In this document: positions 25,108 to 33,458 of the stretch, in pieces
Layout: each line of letters begins with the position of its first letter
Numbering within the stretch: the stretch's first letter is position 1
NCBI GenBank assembly: GCA_905234145.1
Contig: CAJOGK010000005.1
Location: 1 to 64,000 of the forward strand
Direction of reading: 5' to 3'
DNA from: an uncultured Prevotella sp.
Lineage (GTDB): Bacteria > Bacteroidota > Bacteroidia > Bacteroidales > Bacteroidaceae
DNA: 64,000 bases
Notes under the pieces: generated by a model
What the model was told of the DNA's origin: nothing
Databases searched by the model: none
The model's input: the letters and a program-made list of their open reading frames with translations, nothing else
Program-made: the position numbers and the translations under genes

Positions 25108-26376
25108 ATGAAGATTTCAGAACTTCAAAGTATCAAACAGCGGTACAATATCGTAGGTAACTGCGATGCATTGAACCATGCGCTCGATGTCGCCCTTCAG
25201 GTGGCACCGACTGATCTCTCCGTGCTGATTGTGGGAGAAAGCGGTGTGGGTAAGGAAATCATTCCTCGTATGATTCACGACAATTCGCCACGTAGACGCG
25301 AGAAGTATTTTGCCATTAACTGCGGTTCTATCCCAGAGGGCACTATCGACTCTGAGCTCTTCGGCCATATTAAGGGTTCGTTTACGGGTGCTATCAACGA
25401 TTCGCCCGGTTATTTCGGTGTGGCTAATAAGGGTACGCTTTTTCTCGATGAGGTGGGAGAGTTGCCACTGGCTACGCAAGCACGATTGCTGCGTGTGCTC
25501 GAAACAGGCGAATATATCCCAGTGGGTGCTACTGAGGTGCGCAAGACTGATGTTCGCATCGTAGCCGCTACCAACGTGAATATCCAGAAGGCCATCAGCG
25601 AGGGGCGTTTCCGTGAGGATTTGTATTACCGCCTGAACTCCATCCCCATCCAGATGCCACCTTTGCGCGAACGTGGTGAGGACATCGTGCTGCTGTTCCG
25701 CTTGTTTGCCATGCAGATGGCTGAGAAATACAAGATGGATCGTGTGGTGCTCGATGAGAATGCCAAGCAGTTGCTCGTGCATTATAAGTGGCCTGGCAAC
25801 GTGCGCCAACTGAAAAATATCACCGAGCAGATTTCCATCCTCTCGCCAGAGCGACTGATTACGGCTGATGTGCTCAGCAAGTTTATCCCCCAAGATACGG
25901 AAACCACGCAATTGGCTACCATCCATCGCGAGGGTGACCACTCGTTTGAGAACGAACGCGAGATTCTTTACAAGATTCTCTTCGAACTGCGAGGCAACGT
26001 AAAGGATATGCGACAGGAAATCAGCATGCTGAAAAAACGGATCGAGGAAGTGCAGACGGCCAAGCCCGTGGGGGGGCATCCCTCTGACAGCTTGCCTACC
26101 ACACAGCTGTCACCTATCAATACCGTGCAGCCTATCTCTTCCGTGTCTTCGGTTTCTCCCATGCATGTTACAGCTGAGGATGCCATCGCGGAGGAATATG
26201 TAGAGCCCGAAAAGGAGCCCGAGAATCTGAATTTGAACGATATCAGCAAGCAAATGCTCGAAAAAGCCCTTGAGCGCAATCACGGCAATCGCCGCAAGGC
26301 TGCTCAGGAGCTGGGCATCAGTGACAGAACCCTCTATCGCCGACTGAAACAATATGGACTCGATGGTGAAAGGTAA
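25108..26376 (+). CDS. Sigma-54-dependent AAA+ activator without receiver domain
   Basis: About 422 residues. The AAA+ domain starts almost at the N-terminus: Walker A GESGVGKE, Walker B region GTLFLDEVGEL, sigma-54 contact loop GSFTGA (usual GAFTGA), arginine-finger region GRFREDLYYRLN. A charged linker and a C-terminal Fis-type HTH (RRKAAQELGISDRTLYRRLK) follow. There is no regulatory N-terminal domain, so control must come from expression level or a partner. ATG 25108 is chosen because TTG 25096 falls in the promoter. It heads a run with lptE, a TPR-like gene and secG, an order typical of Bacteroidales. The last codons and stop lie in a repeat tract. Confidence 0.88.
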   Translation: MKISELQSIKQRYNIVGNCDALNHALDVALQVAPTDLSVLIVGESGVGKEIIPRMIHDNSPRRREKYFAINCGSIPEGTIDSELFGHIKGSFTGAINDSPGYFGVANKGTLFLDEVGELPLATQARLLRVLETGEYIPVGATEVRKTDVRIVAATNVNIQKAISEGRFREDLYYRLNSIPIQMPPLRERGEDIVLLFRLFAMQMAEKYKMDRVVLDENAKQLLVHYKWPGNVRQLKNITEQISILSPERLITADVLSKFIPQDTETTQLATIHREGDHSFENEREILYKILFELRGNVKDMRQEISMLKKRIEEVQTAKPVGGHPSDSLPTTQLSPINTVQPISSVSSVSPMHVTAEDAIAEEYVEPEKEPENLNLNDISKQMLEKALERNHGNRRKAAQELGISDRTLYRRLKQYGLDGER

Positions 26377-26491
26377 AAAAGTAAAAAGGTAAAAAATGAA
26401 AGATATATTTTTCTCAATAATTAGGCAATTTGGTGTTGGCAAAAAGCTTTGCCATGTTTTACCTTTTTACCTTTTTACCTTTTTACTTTTA
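26371..26491. repeat. Inverted pair of GGTAAAAA tracts around the lptE start
   Basis: Left tract 26371-26396 (AGGTAAAAAAGTAAAAAGG and following) contains the stop of the sigma-54 activator gene and touches the lptE ATG. Right tract 26456-26491 is the same words in reverse complement (TTTTACCTTTTTACC repeated). The two arms could pair over roughly 24 bp in RNA, with the lptE start region and a small GGCAAA-AAGC-TTTGCC hairpin in the loop. Confidence 0.75.
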
Positions 26492-26950
26492 TCTTGCTCC
26501 GTAAGCTATAAGTTTAACGGTGCAAGTATCGATTATTCGAAAACCAAGACCATTCAGATTGCTGATTTCCCCATCCGAAGCAGCTTTGTTTGGGGACCCA
26601 TGGGCCCGATGTTCAACAATCGACTGAAAGACCAATATGCGAACCATACCCAGCTGGAGCAGGTGAAGCGTAATGGGGACATGAAGATTGAGGGAGAAAT
26701 CGTGGCTTACGAGCAGCGAAACAAGGGTGTAAGTTCTGAGGGTTATTCATCGATGACAGAACTCTCGATGACCGTCAACGTGCGCTTTACAAACAATAAG
26801 AATCATAATGAAGACTTCGAGCAGCAATTTACGGCTCAAGAAAGTTACGAAAATACGCAGTCGCTCAATGCCGTGCAAGAGTCGCTCGTAGACGTTATGT
26901 GTAAGAACATCTGCGAACAGATATTTAATGCAACCGTAGCCAACTGGTAA
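26396..26950 (+). CDS. lptE: LptE-type LPS assembly lipoprotein
   Basis: A 184-residue lipoprotein of the Bacteroidetes LptE family (plug and partner of LptD in outer-membrane LPS insertion). Lipobox LLLSC is near residue 35, followed by SVSYKFNGASIDY, a strongly conserved opening. The mature part has the alternating strand and C-terminal helix pattern. The n-region before the hydrophobic core is unusually long (about 20 residues), and the core itself (LPFYLFTFLLLS) is encoded by the reverse GGTAAAAA tract. The 3-bp gap to the next gene indicates an operon. Confidence 0.88.
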   Translation: MKDIFFSIIRQFGVGKKLCHVLPFYLFTFLLLSCSVSYKFNGASIDYSKTKTIQIADFPIRSSFVWGPMGPMFNNRLKDQYANHTQLEQVKRNGDMKIEGEIVAYEQRNKGVSSEGYSSMTELSMTVNVRFTNNKNHNEDFEQQFTAQESYENTQSLNAVQESLVDVMCKNICEQIFNATVANW

Positions 26951-26953
26951 ACG

Positions 26954-27700
26954 ATGGAAAGGATAACAGAGTTGATTAATCACCCCGAAAGGCTTGACCG
27001 CGACACGCTTTATGAGTTGCGCTCGATGATTGCACTCTATCCTTACTATCAGCCAGCGCGCCTGCTGATGCTGCAAAATCTGTTTTTGCTACACGACCCT
27101 ACCTTCGATGAGGAATTGCGCCGTGCTGCTATCTATATCACCGATCGTCGCGTGCTCTTCAATATGATTGAGGGTGCTCATTATCAGCTGAAAAAGCATA
27201 CGGCAGCAAAGACCGAGGCCGTAGCAGATAAAGGAGGTTCGCGCACGATGACGCTGATTGACAACTTCCTCGACAGCATTCCCAAAGACGCAGAGGAGGA
27301 AACGAAAACCAAGCGTAAGCCCACACCAGCCGATGCTGCTGTCGACTACGTGGCTTATCTCCTTGAAACGGAAGAGGAAACCAATACTGCGGATGAAAGC
27401 ATCCCGGAGATGAAAGGGCAGGATTTGATAGACTCTTTCATAAATGCTGACAAAGGCCGCTTTGAGCTCAAGGTAGAGCCAGAGTTGAAGCCAACCATCG
27501 AAAAATTGCCAGAAAATGATGATGATGGGGGAGATCAGGAGTATTTTACTGAAACTTTAGCCCGAATTTACATCAAACAAGGCAGATATTCGAAGGCACT
27601 TGAAATTATTCAGCGATTAAGTTTGCAATTTCCGAAAAAAAATGCTTACTTTGCAGACCAAATTTTAGAGAAGCTGATTATAAATAACAATAAAAAATAA
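26954..27700 (+). CDS. TPR-like conserved Bacteroidales protein
   Basis: A 248-residue soluble protein without signal peptide. The N-terminal helices (LYELRSMIALYPYYQPARLLML) and the C-terminal unit ETLARIYIKQGRYSKALEIIQRLSLQFPKKNAYFADQ look like tetratricopeptide repeats; the middle is acidic and low in order. It is regularly found between lptE and secG in Bacteroidales, and the tight spacing here (3 bp after lptE, 11 bp before secG) agrees. A scaffold role in envelope biogenesis is likely but unproven. Confidence 0.78.
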   Translation: MERITELINHPERLDRDTLYELRSMIALYPYYQPARLLMLQNLFLLHDPTFDEELRRAAIYITDRRVLFNMIEGAHYQLKKHTAAKTEAVADKGGSRTMTLIDNFLDSIPKDAEEETKTKRKPTPADAAVDYVAYLLETEEETNTADESIPEMKGQDLIDSFINADKGRFELKVEPELKPTIEKLPENDDDGGDQEYFTETLARIYIKQGRYSKALEIIQRLSLQFPKKNAYFADQILEKLIINNNKK

Positions 27701-27711
27701 GTAATAAAAAA

Positions 27712-28110
27712 ATGTACACACTATTCGTAATTCTAATCGTGATTGCAGCTTTGCTGATGATCGGCATTGTGCTCATTCAGGAGTCAAAGGGAGGCGGTTT
27801 GGCTTCTCAGTTCTCTGGATACAACCAGATTGGTGGTGTCCGCAAAACCACAGATTTTATTGAGAAGGCTACTTGGTTCTTGGCAGCTTTCATGGTAGTT
27901 GTTAGCGTAGCTTGTGCTTACGTTGCGCCTCAGGCCATAACGGGTACATCAGTTATGGAGAACTATCAGGCTCCTGCTACCAATCCTAATAATCTGCCTG
28001 GATTCGGTGCTAGTCAGCAGAAAGATGCTGCAGCTCCTGCCGCTGAGGCTCCCGCTACAGAGGCACCTGCTGCTGAGGCTCCTGCTGCTCCTGCACAGCC
28101 TGCAAATTAA
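27712..28110 (+). CDS. secG: Preprotein translocase subunit SecG
   Basis: A 132-residue SecG: two membrane segments (about 2-22 and 55-75) flanking the conserved cytoplasmic loop ESKGGGLASQFSG. It stabilises SecYE during protein export. The C-terminus is a long Ala/Pro/Glu repeat (APAAEAPATEAP pattern) not found in short E. coli-type SecG but common in Bacteroidetes. The coding end and stop are followed by a partly duplicated copy of the same sequence. Confidence 0.92.
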   Translation: MYTLFVILIVIAALLMIGIVLIQESKGGGLASQFSGYNQIGGVRKTTDFIEKATWFLAAFMVVVSVACAYVAPQAITGTSVMENYQAPATNPNNLPGFGASQQKDAAAPAAEAPATEAPAAEAPAAPAQPAN

Positions 28111-28151
28111 TCGCAGCCGAGGCTCCAGCACAGCCTGCATGTTATCGCAGC
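28087..28151 (+). repeat. Duplicated 3' end of secG
   Basis: A segment starting GCTCCTGCACAGCCTGCA (28087-28117) that carries the last Ala/Pro codons and TAA is repeated with a few changes at 28122-28151 (GCTCCAGCACAGCCTGCA start). Both copies end in TCGCAGC. The second copy lies outside the reading frame. Confidence 0.75.
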
Positions 28152-28191
28152 TAAGTGCATAAGCCTTTCATCCAAGGGCTTTCAAACTATA

Positions 28192-28232
28192 ATATCCCTG
28201 CCTGCCAATTGTGCCGGCAGGGATATATTTTT
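28192..28232 (+). terminator. Intrinsic terminator of the lptE-secG operon
   Basis: ATATCCCTGCC (28192-28202) pairs perfectly with GGCAGGGATAT (28216-28226), followed by ATTTTTG. It ends the operon before the tRNA-His promoter. Confidence 0.88.
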
Positions 28233-28285
28233 GAGTAAAATGCAAAAAATCGCTTGAAATATTTGGTGGTTTCGAGAATTATGCT

Positions 28286-28293
28286 TACCTTTG
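28286..28293 (+). promoter_or_regulatory. -7 box of tRNA-His
   Basis: TACCTTTG followed by CACCCGC matches TAnnTTTG. It lies about 43 bp before the tRNA 5' end. Confidence 0.6.
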
Positions 28294-28335
28294 CACCCGC
28301 AAAACCGAAAAGGTAAAGCAATTGATCTTCAAAAT

Positions 28336-28413
28336 GGTGCCCGTAGTTCAGTTGGTTAGAGCGTCAGATTGTGGTTCTGAATGTCGACGGTTCGAGTCCG
28401 TCCGGGCACCCCA
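28336..28413 (+). tRNA. tRNA-His (anticodon GTG)
   Basis: Acceptor stem GTGCCCG/CGGGCAC, D-arm GTTCAGTTGGTTAGAGC, anticodon loop TTGTGGT in stem TCAGA/TCTGA, and T-arm with GGTTCGAGTCC. The extra G at 28336 opposite C73 (28410) is the hallmark of tRNA-His (G-1). CCA is encoded at 28411-28413. Confidence 0.95.
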
Positions 28414-28418
28414 AAGAT

Positions 28419-28457
28419 AAAACTCCTGTAGTCCAAAAGATTGCAGGAGTTTTTTTC
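28419..28457 (+). terminator. Terminator of tRNA-His
   Basis: AAAACTCCTG (28419-28428) pairs with CAGGAGTTTT (28444-28453), followed by further T residues. The 15-base loop is unpaired. Confidence 0.85.
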
Positions 28458-28522
28458 AAAATAAAGGCTAACTTTGCAGCAGTTTGTGAATATGTATTTT
28501 ACAGGAATTATCAGAATTGATT

Positions 28523-29671
28523 ATGACAGATATGAACAAATGGGTGGCTTGCTGGGGCAACGCTACCTCGATTACTAACCGTCGCGAGGCCATTTACGCT
28601 AAAGACCTCACATTGCGCTATCCTATCAGGATGCCGTTCAGTGGCAGTATGCTGCGCTTCCGTTTCTCAAATCTTACAGGAACCGAACCCGTTGAGCTTA
28701 CCAAAGTTTTCGTGGGGCAAACCCCCATTACTTTTAATGGCGAGAAGCGTGTTACCCTGATGCCAGGCAAAGAGACGGAGAGCGATGCCATCAGCTATGC
28801 AGTAAACCGTGGTGACACGATAGAAGTAAGTTTCTATCTGGAAGGGTTTACACAGATGAACAGCGGTACGCTCGTAACGGGTCCGCTTTCAAAAGGATCT
28901 TATGCCTATGGCGACTTTGCCGAAGCTGACGAGTTGCCCCTCAATCTGACGCGCAATACCAATTGGTTCTATTTCCTGAACACCATCGATGTGCACACAT
29001 CGGCAGAGAATCGCGCCGTAGTGTGCTATGGTGATTCCATTACTGCCCAGTCGTGGCCCGACTATATGGCTCAGCAGGCTTTTGGCTCTAATGTTGCCAT
29101 CATCCGTCGTGCTGTCAGTGGCACGCGCATCCTCCGTCAGTATGATTGCATCACGTATCAGGCTTATGGTTTAAAGGGTGCAACCCGCTTTCCTATCGAA
29201 ATGAATGTGGCTGGTGCTTCGGATGTGATTATCCAGCACGGTATCAACGATATCATCCACCCTGTAGGCACAGATGTAAATCCCTTCCGCCCGTGGAGCG
29301 ACCTGCCTACGGTAGAGGAAATGGAGCGTGGGGTAGAGGATATCTATGTAAAACCCGCCAAGGCGATGGGACTGAAAGTATGGAGCGGCACCCTGCTGCC
29401 TATCTATGGCTGGCGCACCTATAATGAAGAGCGCGAGACGATGCGACAGGCTTTCAATAAATGGTTGCGCACATCGCCTATCTTTGATGGCTGTATCGAT
29501 TTCGATGCAGCTGTGCGTAGCGTTACCAATCCAAAGGCTTTTGCTGACGGGTTTGACAGCGGTGATCACTTGCATCCCAGTGAGCGCGCCTACGAAGCGA
29601 TGGCACATGCGGCTACACACAAGCTTATCCGTCACATGCCAAGATACGACCACGAAGAATATCTAGGGTAA
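28523..29671 (+). CDS. SGNH/GDSL-family hydrolase
   Basis: About 382 residues with no obvious signal peptide. The N-terminal beta domain (about 1-150) precedes the SGNH hydrolase domain. Block I is CYGDSITAQSW (catalytic Ser), block III-like GINDI (QHGINDIIHPVG), and block V near the C-terminus GDHLHPSERAY with the catalytic Asp/His. This arrangement is that of carbohydrate esterase or lysophospholipase-like enzymes; a sugar ester is the likely substrate in a plant-glycan degrader, but that is inference. ATG 28523 is favoured over TTG 28517. A TAACTTTG box lies at 28469-28476. Confidence 0.83.
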   Translation: MTDMNKWVACWGNATSITNRREAIYAKDLTLRYPIRMPFSGSMLRFRFSNLTGTEPVELTKVFVGQTPITFNGEKRVTLMPGKETESDAISYAVNRGDTIEVSFYLEGFTQMNSGTLVTGPLSKGSYAYGDFAEADELPLNLTRNTNWFYFLNTIDVHTSAENRAVVCYGDSITAQSWPDYMAQQAFGSNVAIIRRAVSGTRILRQYDCITYQAYGLKGATRFPIEMNVAGASDVIIQHGINDIIHPVGTDVNPFRPWSDLPTVEEMERGVEDIYVKPAKAMGLKVWSGTLLPIYGWRTYNEERETMRQAFNKWLRTSPIFDGCIDFDAAVRSVTNPKAFADGFDSGDHLHPSERAYEAMAHAATHKLIRHMPRYDHEEYLG

Positions 29672-29672
29672 T

Positions 29673-30395
29673 TTATTTCCCTAGATAATTCGTGTTGAGA
29701 TAGTTTTGGAAGGCTTCACGATACATGTCGCCAATGGGCAGATAGGTATCGGCATCCATGATGACGCGGTTCTTGTTTACCTCCTGAATATCGTTGAGGT
29801 TGATGATATAAGAGCGGTGTATGCGCATGAAGTTCTGTGGGAGCCTTTCTTCCATCTTCTTCATCGAGAGAAGGGTTATGATAGGCTTGGCCTCGTTGCG
29901 CAGATATACCTTCAGATACTCGCTCATGGCCTCGACATAGCGGATATCAGCTATCGAAACTTTCACGATGCGATAGTCTGTCTTCAGGAAAAGCGTATCG
30001 TCTTGAGGTGCAGCGGGTGCGGCTTGAGGTGCCTGATTTCCCTCAAGACGTTCTTTTATTCGCTGTGCAGCCCGCTGGAAATCCTGCAAACCGAAGGGCT
30101 TCAGCAGATAATCGACAGCATTTACCTTAAAGCCCTCAACGGCATATTCCGCATAGGCAGTGGTAAACACGATGAGTGGCGGCACTGTAAGCGACTTCAC
30201 GAAATCCATGCCGTTAAGGTCGGGCATATTGATGTCGCAGAAGATGGCATCCACCGTGTCTTGTTCCAAAAACTGGCGTGCCTCGATAGCGTTCTGACAC
30301 TGGGCTGCCAATTCAAGAAAAGGCACCTTTGAGATATAAGCTGTTATCTGCTGAAGAGCCAAGGGCTCATCGTCTATGGCCATGCATCTGATCAT
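29673..30395 (-). CDS. LytTR-type response regulator
   Basis: A 240-residue regulator: receiver domain (about 1-120) with phospho-acceptor Asp in CDINMPDLNG, conserved TTAYAEYA and LLKPFG, then a Pro/Ala linker and a LytTR DNA-binding domain (about 140-240, FLKTDYRIVKVSIADIRYVEA, FMRIHRSYIINL). It overlaps the histidine-kinase gene by 4 bp. LytTR regulators bind direct repeats upstream of target promoters. The Cthe_2159-type lipoprotein encoded upstream of the pair is a plausible member of the same unit. Confidence 0.92.
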   Translation of the reverse strand: MIRCMAIDDEPLALQQITAYISKVPFLELAAQCQNAIEARQFLEQDTVDAIFCDINMPDLNGMDFVKSLTVPPLIVFTTAYAEYAVEGFKVNAVDYLLKPFGLQDFQRAAQRIKERLEGNQAPQAAPAAPQDDTLFLKTDYRIVKVSIADIRYVEAMSEYLKVYLRNEAKPIITLLSMKKMEERLPQNFMRIHRSYIINLNDIQEVNKNRVIMDADTYLPIGDMYREAFQNYLNTNYLGK

Positions 30396-31543
30396 AATAG
30401 CGGAATAATTAGTTCTACTTGATATGCTTCAGGACGATCCTGAATGTTGAGCGTATAGTTATCGTCGAATAATAACTGGAGTCGTTGTTTTACATTCTGT
30501 AATCCTACGCCGCCTTTTTCCTGATTAGGCTTCTCGGCTTTCGAGTTGCGGCACAGGAATTTGAGATGCTCTTTATCTACAGCCACTTGAATATCGATAA
30601 ACGACGGGTGCTGATAGCTGATGCCGTGCTTAAAGGCATTTTCTACAAAACTGATAAGCATCAGGGGCGGTATGGTTCGTTCCGGCACCTCGGCAGGCAG
30701 GTTTACATTAATGGTAACCTTATCTGAATAGCGCAGGCGCATCAGGGAAATATAGGTCTTTATAAACTCCATTTCGCGCGAGAGTGATACCCCGTTCTTG
30801 TCGCCTTCATAAAGAATGAACCGCATCATCTTCGAGAGTTCGAGGATGGTTTCCTGTGCCTTTGCAGGGTCGATGTCTACCAGGGCGTGGATATTATTGA
30901 GCGTGTTCATAAAGAAGTGGGGGTTTATCTGATATTTCAGATACTCCAGTTGCTGCTCAAGGTTTTCTTTCTCCAGCTTGGCTATTTTTCTTTGGTCAGT
31001 ACGGTTCTTGAAGTAACCTTTTACACCAAGATTCATACCAAACATCAGGATAAGAATCACCAGCGCGATGATATCATGATCGGCCCTGAAAGCAGGTGGC
31101 CCGTCGTGGTGTCTCATTCTTGGCTCGCCTGGATGACCATCGGGACCATCAGGCCCGTCATGGTGCATTCTTTGTTCCATCCTTTGCTCCATCCTTTCTT
31201 CCATAGGAGGACGATGGCGGTCAGGGAACGATGGGCGCGTATTGTTTTGGTAGATGATAAAACCTGCTACGATGGCTACTATCAGAGAGCAGTACAGCAG
31301 TCGTTTGTGCTCGTTTACCAAAAGCGGAGCCAGTACAAAGTTATGAATCAGGAAAAGCCCGAGGAAAATGGCAAATCTCTGCCATGCAAAACAGATGATA
31401 TGCCAATCGAAACTGTCGCGCTCGCCAGACACAATACTGACGTACATACTTAGGATGGGAGCCATAAAGAGCATGGCCCACATCGCTAAGTAAAGGATAT
31501 TCTCTTGTCGCGACTGTTGCTTCATTCTTTCTATATAACGCAT
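30392..31543 (-). CDS. LytS-type sensor histidine kinase with His/Met-rich loop
   Basis: A 383-residue kinase: about four membrane segments in residues 15-200, then the His_kinase domain with phospho-His in YQINPHFFMNTLNNIHALVD, and a HATPase domain with LISFVENAFKHG and GVGLQNVKQRL. Between the third and fourth segment (about residues 115-165) is a highly charged loop rich in His, Met, Asp, Gly and Pro, including a tandem MEQRMEQRM and two HHDGP-type boxes. The loop suggests metal or polyion sensing. The start at 31543 lies 18 bp after the lipoprotein gene stop, so one transcript is likely. Confidence 0.9.
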   Translation of the reverse strand: MRYIERMKQQSRQENILYLAMWAMLFMAPILSMYVSIVSGERDSFDWHIICFAWQRFAIFLGLFLIHNFVLAPLLVNEHKRLLYCSLIVAIVAGFIIYQNNTRPSFPDRHRPPMEERMEQRMEQRMHHDGPDGPDGHPGEPRMRHHDGPPAFRADHDIIALVILILMFGMNLGVKGYFKNRTDQRKIAKLEKENLEQQLEYLKYQINPHFFMNTLNNIHALVDIDPAKAQETILELSKMMRFILYEGDKNGVSLSREMEFIKTYISLMRLRYSDKVTINVNLPAEVPERTIPPLMLISFVENAFKHGISYQHPSFIDIQVAVDKEHLKFLCRNSKAEKPNQEKGGVGLQNVKQRLQLLFDDNYTLNIQDRPEAYQVELIIPLL

Positions 31544-31561
31544 TTTCAGTCGATTTATTAT

Positions 31562-33355
31562 TTACCAACCAGGAAAACCGCCTCCCATTCCACCACCGCC
31601 AAAGCTGCTGATGCTGCTTGTGGCTGTAACATCCTTCGAGGTAGAACCAAGTTTCAACGTGTAGCTGTTGCCGCTGGTTAAGCCAGGATCGGTAATAAGA
31701 ATGGTGCCGTTTGTGTTAGAATAGGGTGGCATGGTAAATGTGGCCACTGTGGAAGAACCGTTACTCAGGGTAACAGCGCTGTTGGCTTGAACAGAACCAG
31801 AGATTTGGATAAGGCCTTGAGAAGTAGAGCCCAGTCTGGTATCAATGCGACCTCCGATAGCAAAGAGACTGCCGCCAGAGATATAGAGCGCGTGGCTCTC
31901 ATCAGAATCGATACCTGCCTCTGCACCACTGGCACCAAAGGCGATGATGTTTCCACCTTTTATATATAGGTTGCCGTTGGCATCGATACCATCATTATTC
32001 GTGCCCACAGCGATGACCGTTCCTCCGCTAATGGTTAAGTCGCTGCTAGAGTTGATAGCATCATCATAAGCCGCTACCATCACGCTGCCGCCACTGATTT
32101 CGAGTGTACCCTTACTCTCTATACCCTCGCCGTTATAACCAGAGGTGCGAACCATGACGTCGCCACCAGTGATGTTCAGCAGGCCGTGCACATTCTTCGT
32201 ACCTACCTTGATGCCTTTGGGCGAAGAAGTGTAAGCATCGTCCAGATTGTCGGTATTGCCCCTATAGTTATGATTCTCCGTCTTTCCATCGCAGTAATAG
32301 AGGCCACCCTCGGTGATAGCGCGAACCTTACCACCATTAATATAAGCTTCGTAATCGGCCTTCAAACCTTTACCACCGCTACCAGTAGCTTTTGAGTAAA
32401 CCTCACCGCCGTTAATGGTCATCGTCAGTTCACAAGCCAGTCCTGCTGAGGCTTTTGTCTCTTGATCCTCATCGTCCCATTCGCCATTACCTGTACAGAT
32501 GGTAGTGGTACGTCCGCCATTAATAATAATGTTTTCGTCGCCATTAATGCCCTTGGCACCAGCGCCTGCTGTCGATACATTAATGATACCGCCATTAATA
32601 ATGATGTCACCCGAAGCCTTTATACCGTGGTTGGCAGCTTCGATGTAGAGATTGACTCCTTTGTCGAACACCAGATAGCTCTTAGAGTGGATACCATTGT
32701 TATAAACGCCGTAGATATCGAGTATGCCGTCACCGCTAAATAGCATCTTGCCTTTGCTGTAAAGAGCACTCTTATGACTATCATTATCGCCTGCACCATC
32801 TGTCAGTTTATTGTGGCCAGACAAAACGATGTAGGCACCCATCTTGCTGTCGAGATTAATGGCTACTGATGCAGGATTGGTAATCTCTGTGCCATTCAGC
32901 ATCAGTTCATAGTCGGTATTGCCCTTAATGGTAAGCGAACCATTGGCTGTCGAGCCTGTTACCATATAGCATACGCCCTCTACATCAGCATGATTGGCTG
33001 TTACGTGGCCGTCTTTGTTTGTAATGGTAACGCCCATTTCAGTAGCATCGGCAGGGTTACTCATGTCGATACTGATGATAGTGCCAAATGTGCGTTTGCT
33101 GATGTTGTCGGTAGCTTCAGGATAGGTAGCGGCTATTGTGGTTTCCGGCTCCTTTGTAGTGCGGTCGATGCTGATATCGAATGTACTCAATTCGCCCGAA
33201 GCAGCTGTAATCGTACCATTACCGCCGCCACCGTTAAAGTCTGAAGGCATTTCGCCCATGGGATTGTTGAACATGTCTGCCGTGTCTTCTACTGAACAGG
33301 CTGCAAATCCTACGATGGATAGCAGTGAAATCAAGAAAAGTTTTGTTTGTCTCAT
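31562..33355 (-). CDS. Cthe_2159-type carbohydrate-binding lipoprotein
   Basis: About 597 residues from ATG 33355 (ATG 33361 also possible; the longer ORF start at 33448 would place the signal peptide internally). Lipobox FAACS. The body is a repetitive beta-helix with many NGGxI/NISGG-like turns (DIIINGGIINVSTAG, GTLEISGGSVMVAAYDDAIN), matching the Cthe_2159 family (PF14262), calcium-containing beta-helix proteins with reported cellulose/pectate binding. The C-terminus is Gly-rich. A TATCTTTG box on the minus strand lies about 35 bp upstream. It probably sits on the cell surface; adjacency to the LytS/LytTR genes suggests a regulated adhesin or glycan binder. Confidence 0.82.
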   Translation of the reverse strand: MRQTKLFLISLLSIVGFAACSVEDTADMFNNPMGEMPSDFNGGGGNGTITAASGELSTFDISIDRTTKEPETTIAATYPEATDNISKRTFGTIISIDMSNPADATEMGVTITNKDGHVTANHADVEGVCYMVTGSTANGSLTIKGNTDYELMLNGTEITNPASVAINLDSKMGAYIVLSGHNKLTDGAGDNDSHKSALYSKGKMLFSGDGILDIYGVYNNGIHSKSYLVFDKGVNLYIEAANHGIKASGDIIINGGIINVSTAGAGAKGINGDENIIINGGRTTTICTGNGEWDDEDQETKASAGLACELTMTINGGEVYSKATGSGGKGLKADYEAYINGGKVRAITEGGLYYCDGKTENHNYRGNTDNLDDAYTSSPKGIKVGTKNVHGLLNITGGDVMVRTSGYNGEGIESKGTLEISGGSVMVAAYDDAINSSSDLTISGGTVIAVGTNNDGIDANGNLYIKGGNIIAFGASGAEAGIDSDESHALYISGGSLFAIGGRIDTRLGSTSQGLIQISGSVQANSAVTLSNGSSTVATFTMPPYSNTNGTILITDPGLTSGNSYTLKLGSTSKDVTATSSISSFGGGGMGGGFPGW

Positions 33356-33458
33356 AATCATTTCTGTTGTTTGTAAATTTTGGGTGCAAAGATACGAACA
33401 AACGTTCTTCTTCCCAAAATCAATCAACAAACACCCCCTTTTTTTCAACGAATAGCAA

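Noticed and set aside
25117-26079. 320-codon minus-strand ORF
   Set aside because: Antisense shadow of the sigma-54 activator gene, whose AAA+ motifs are intact.
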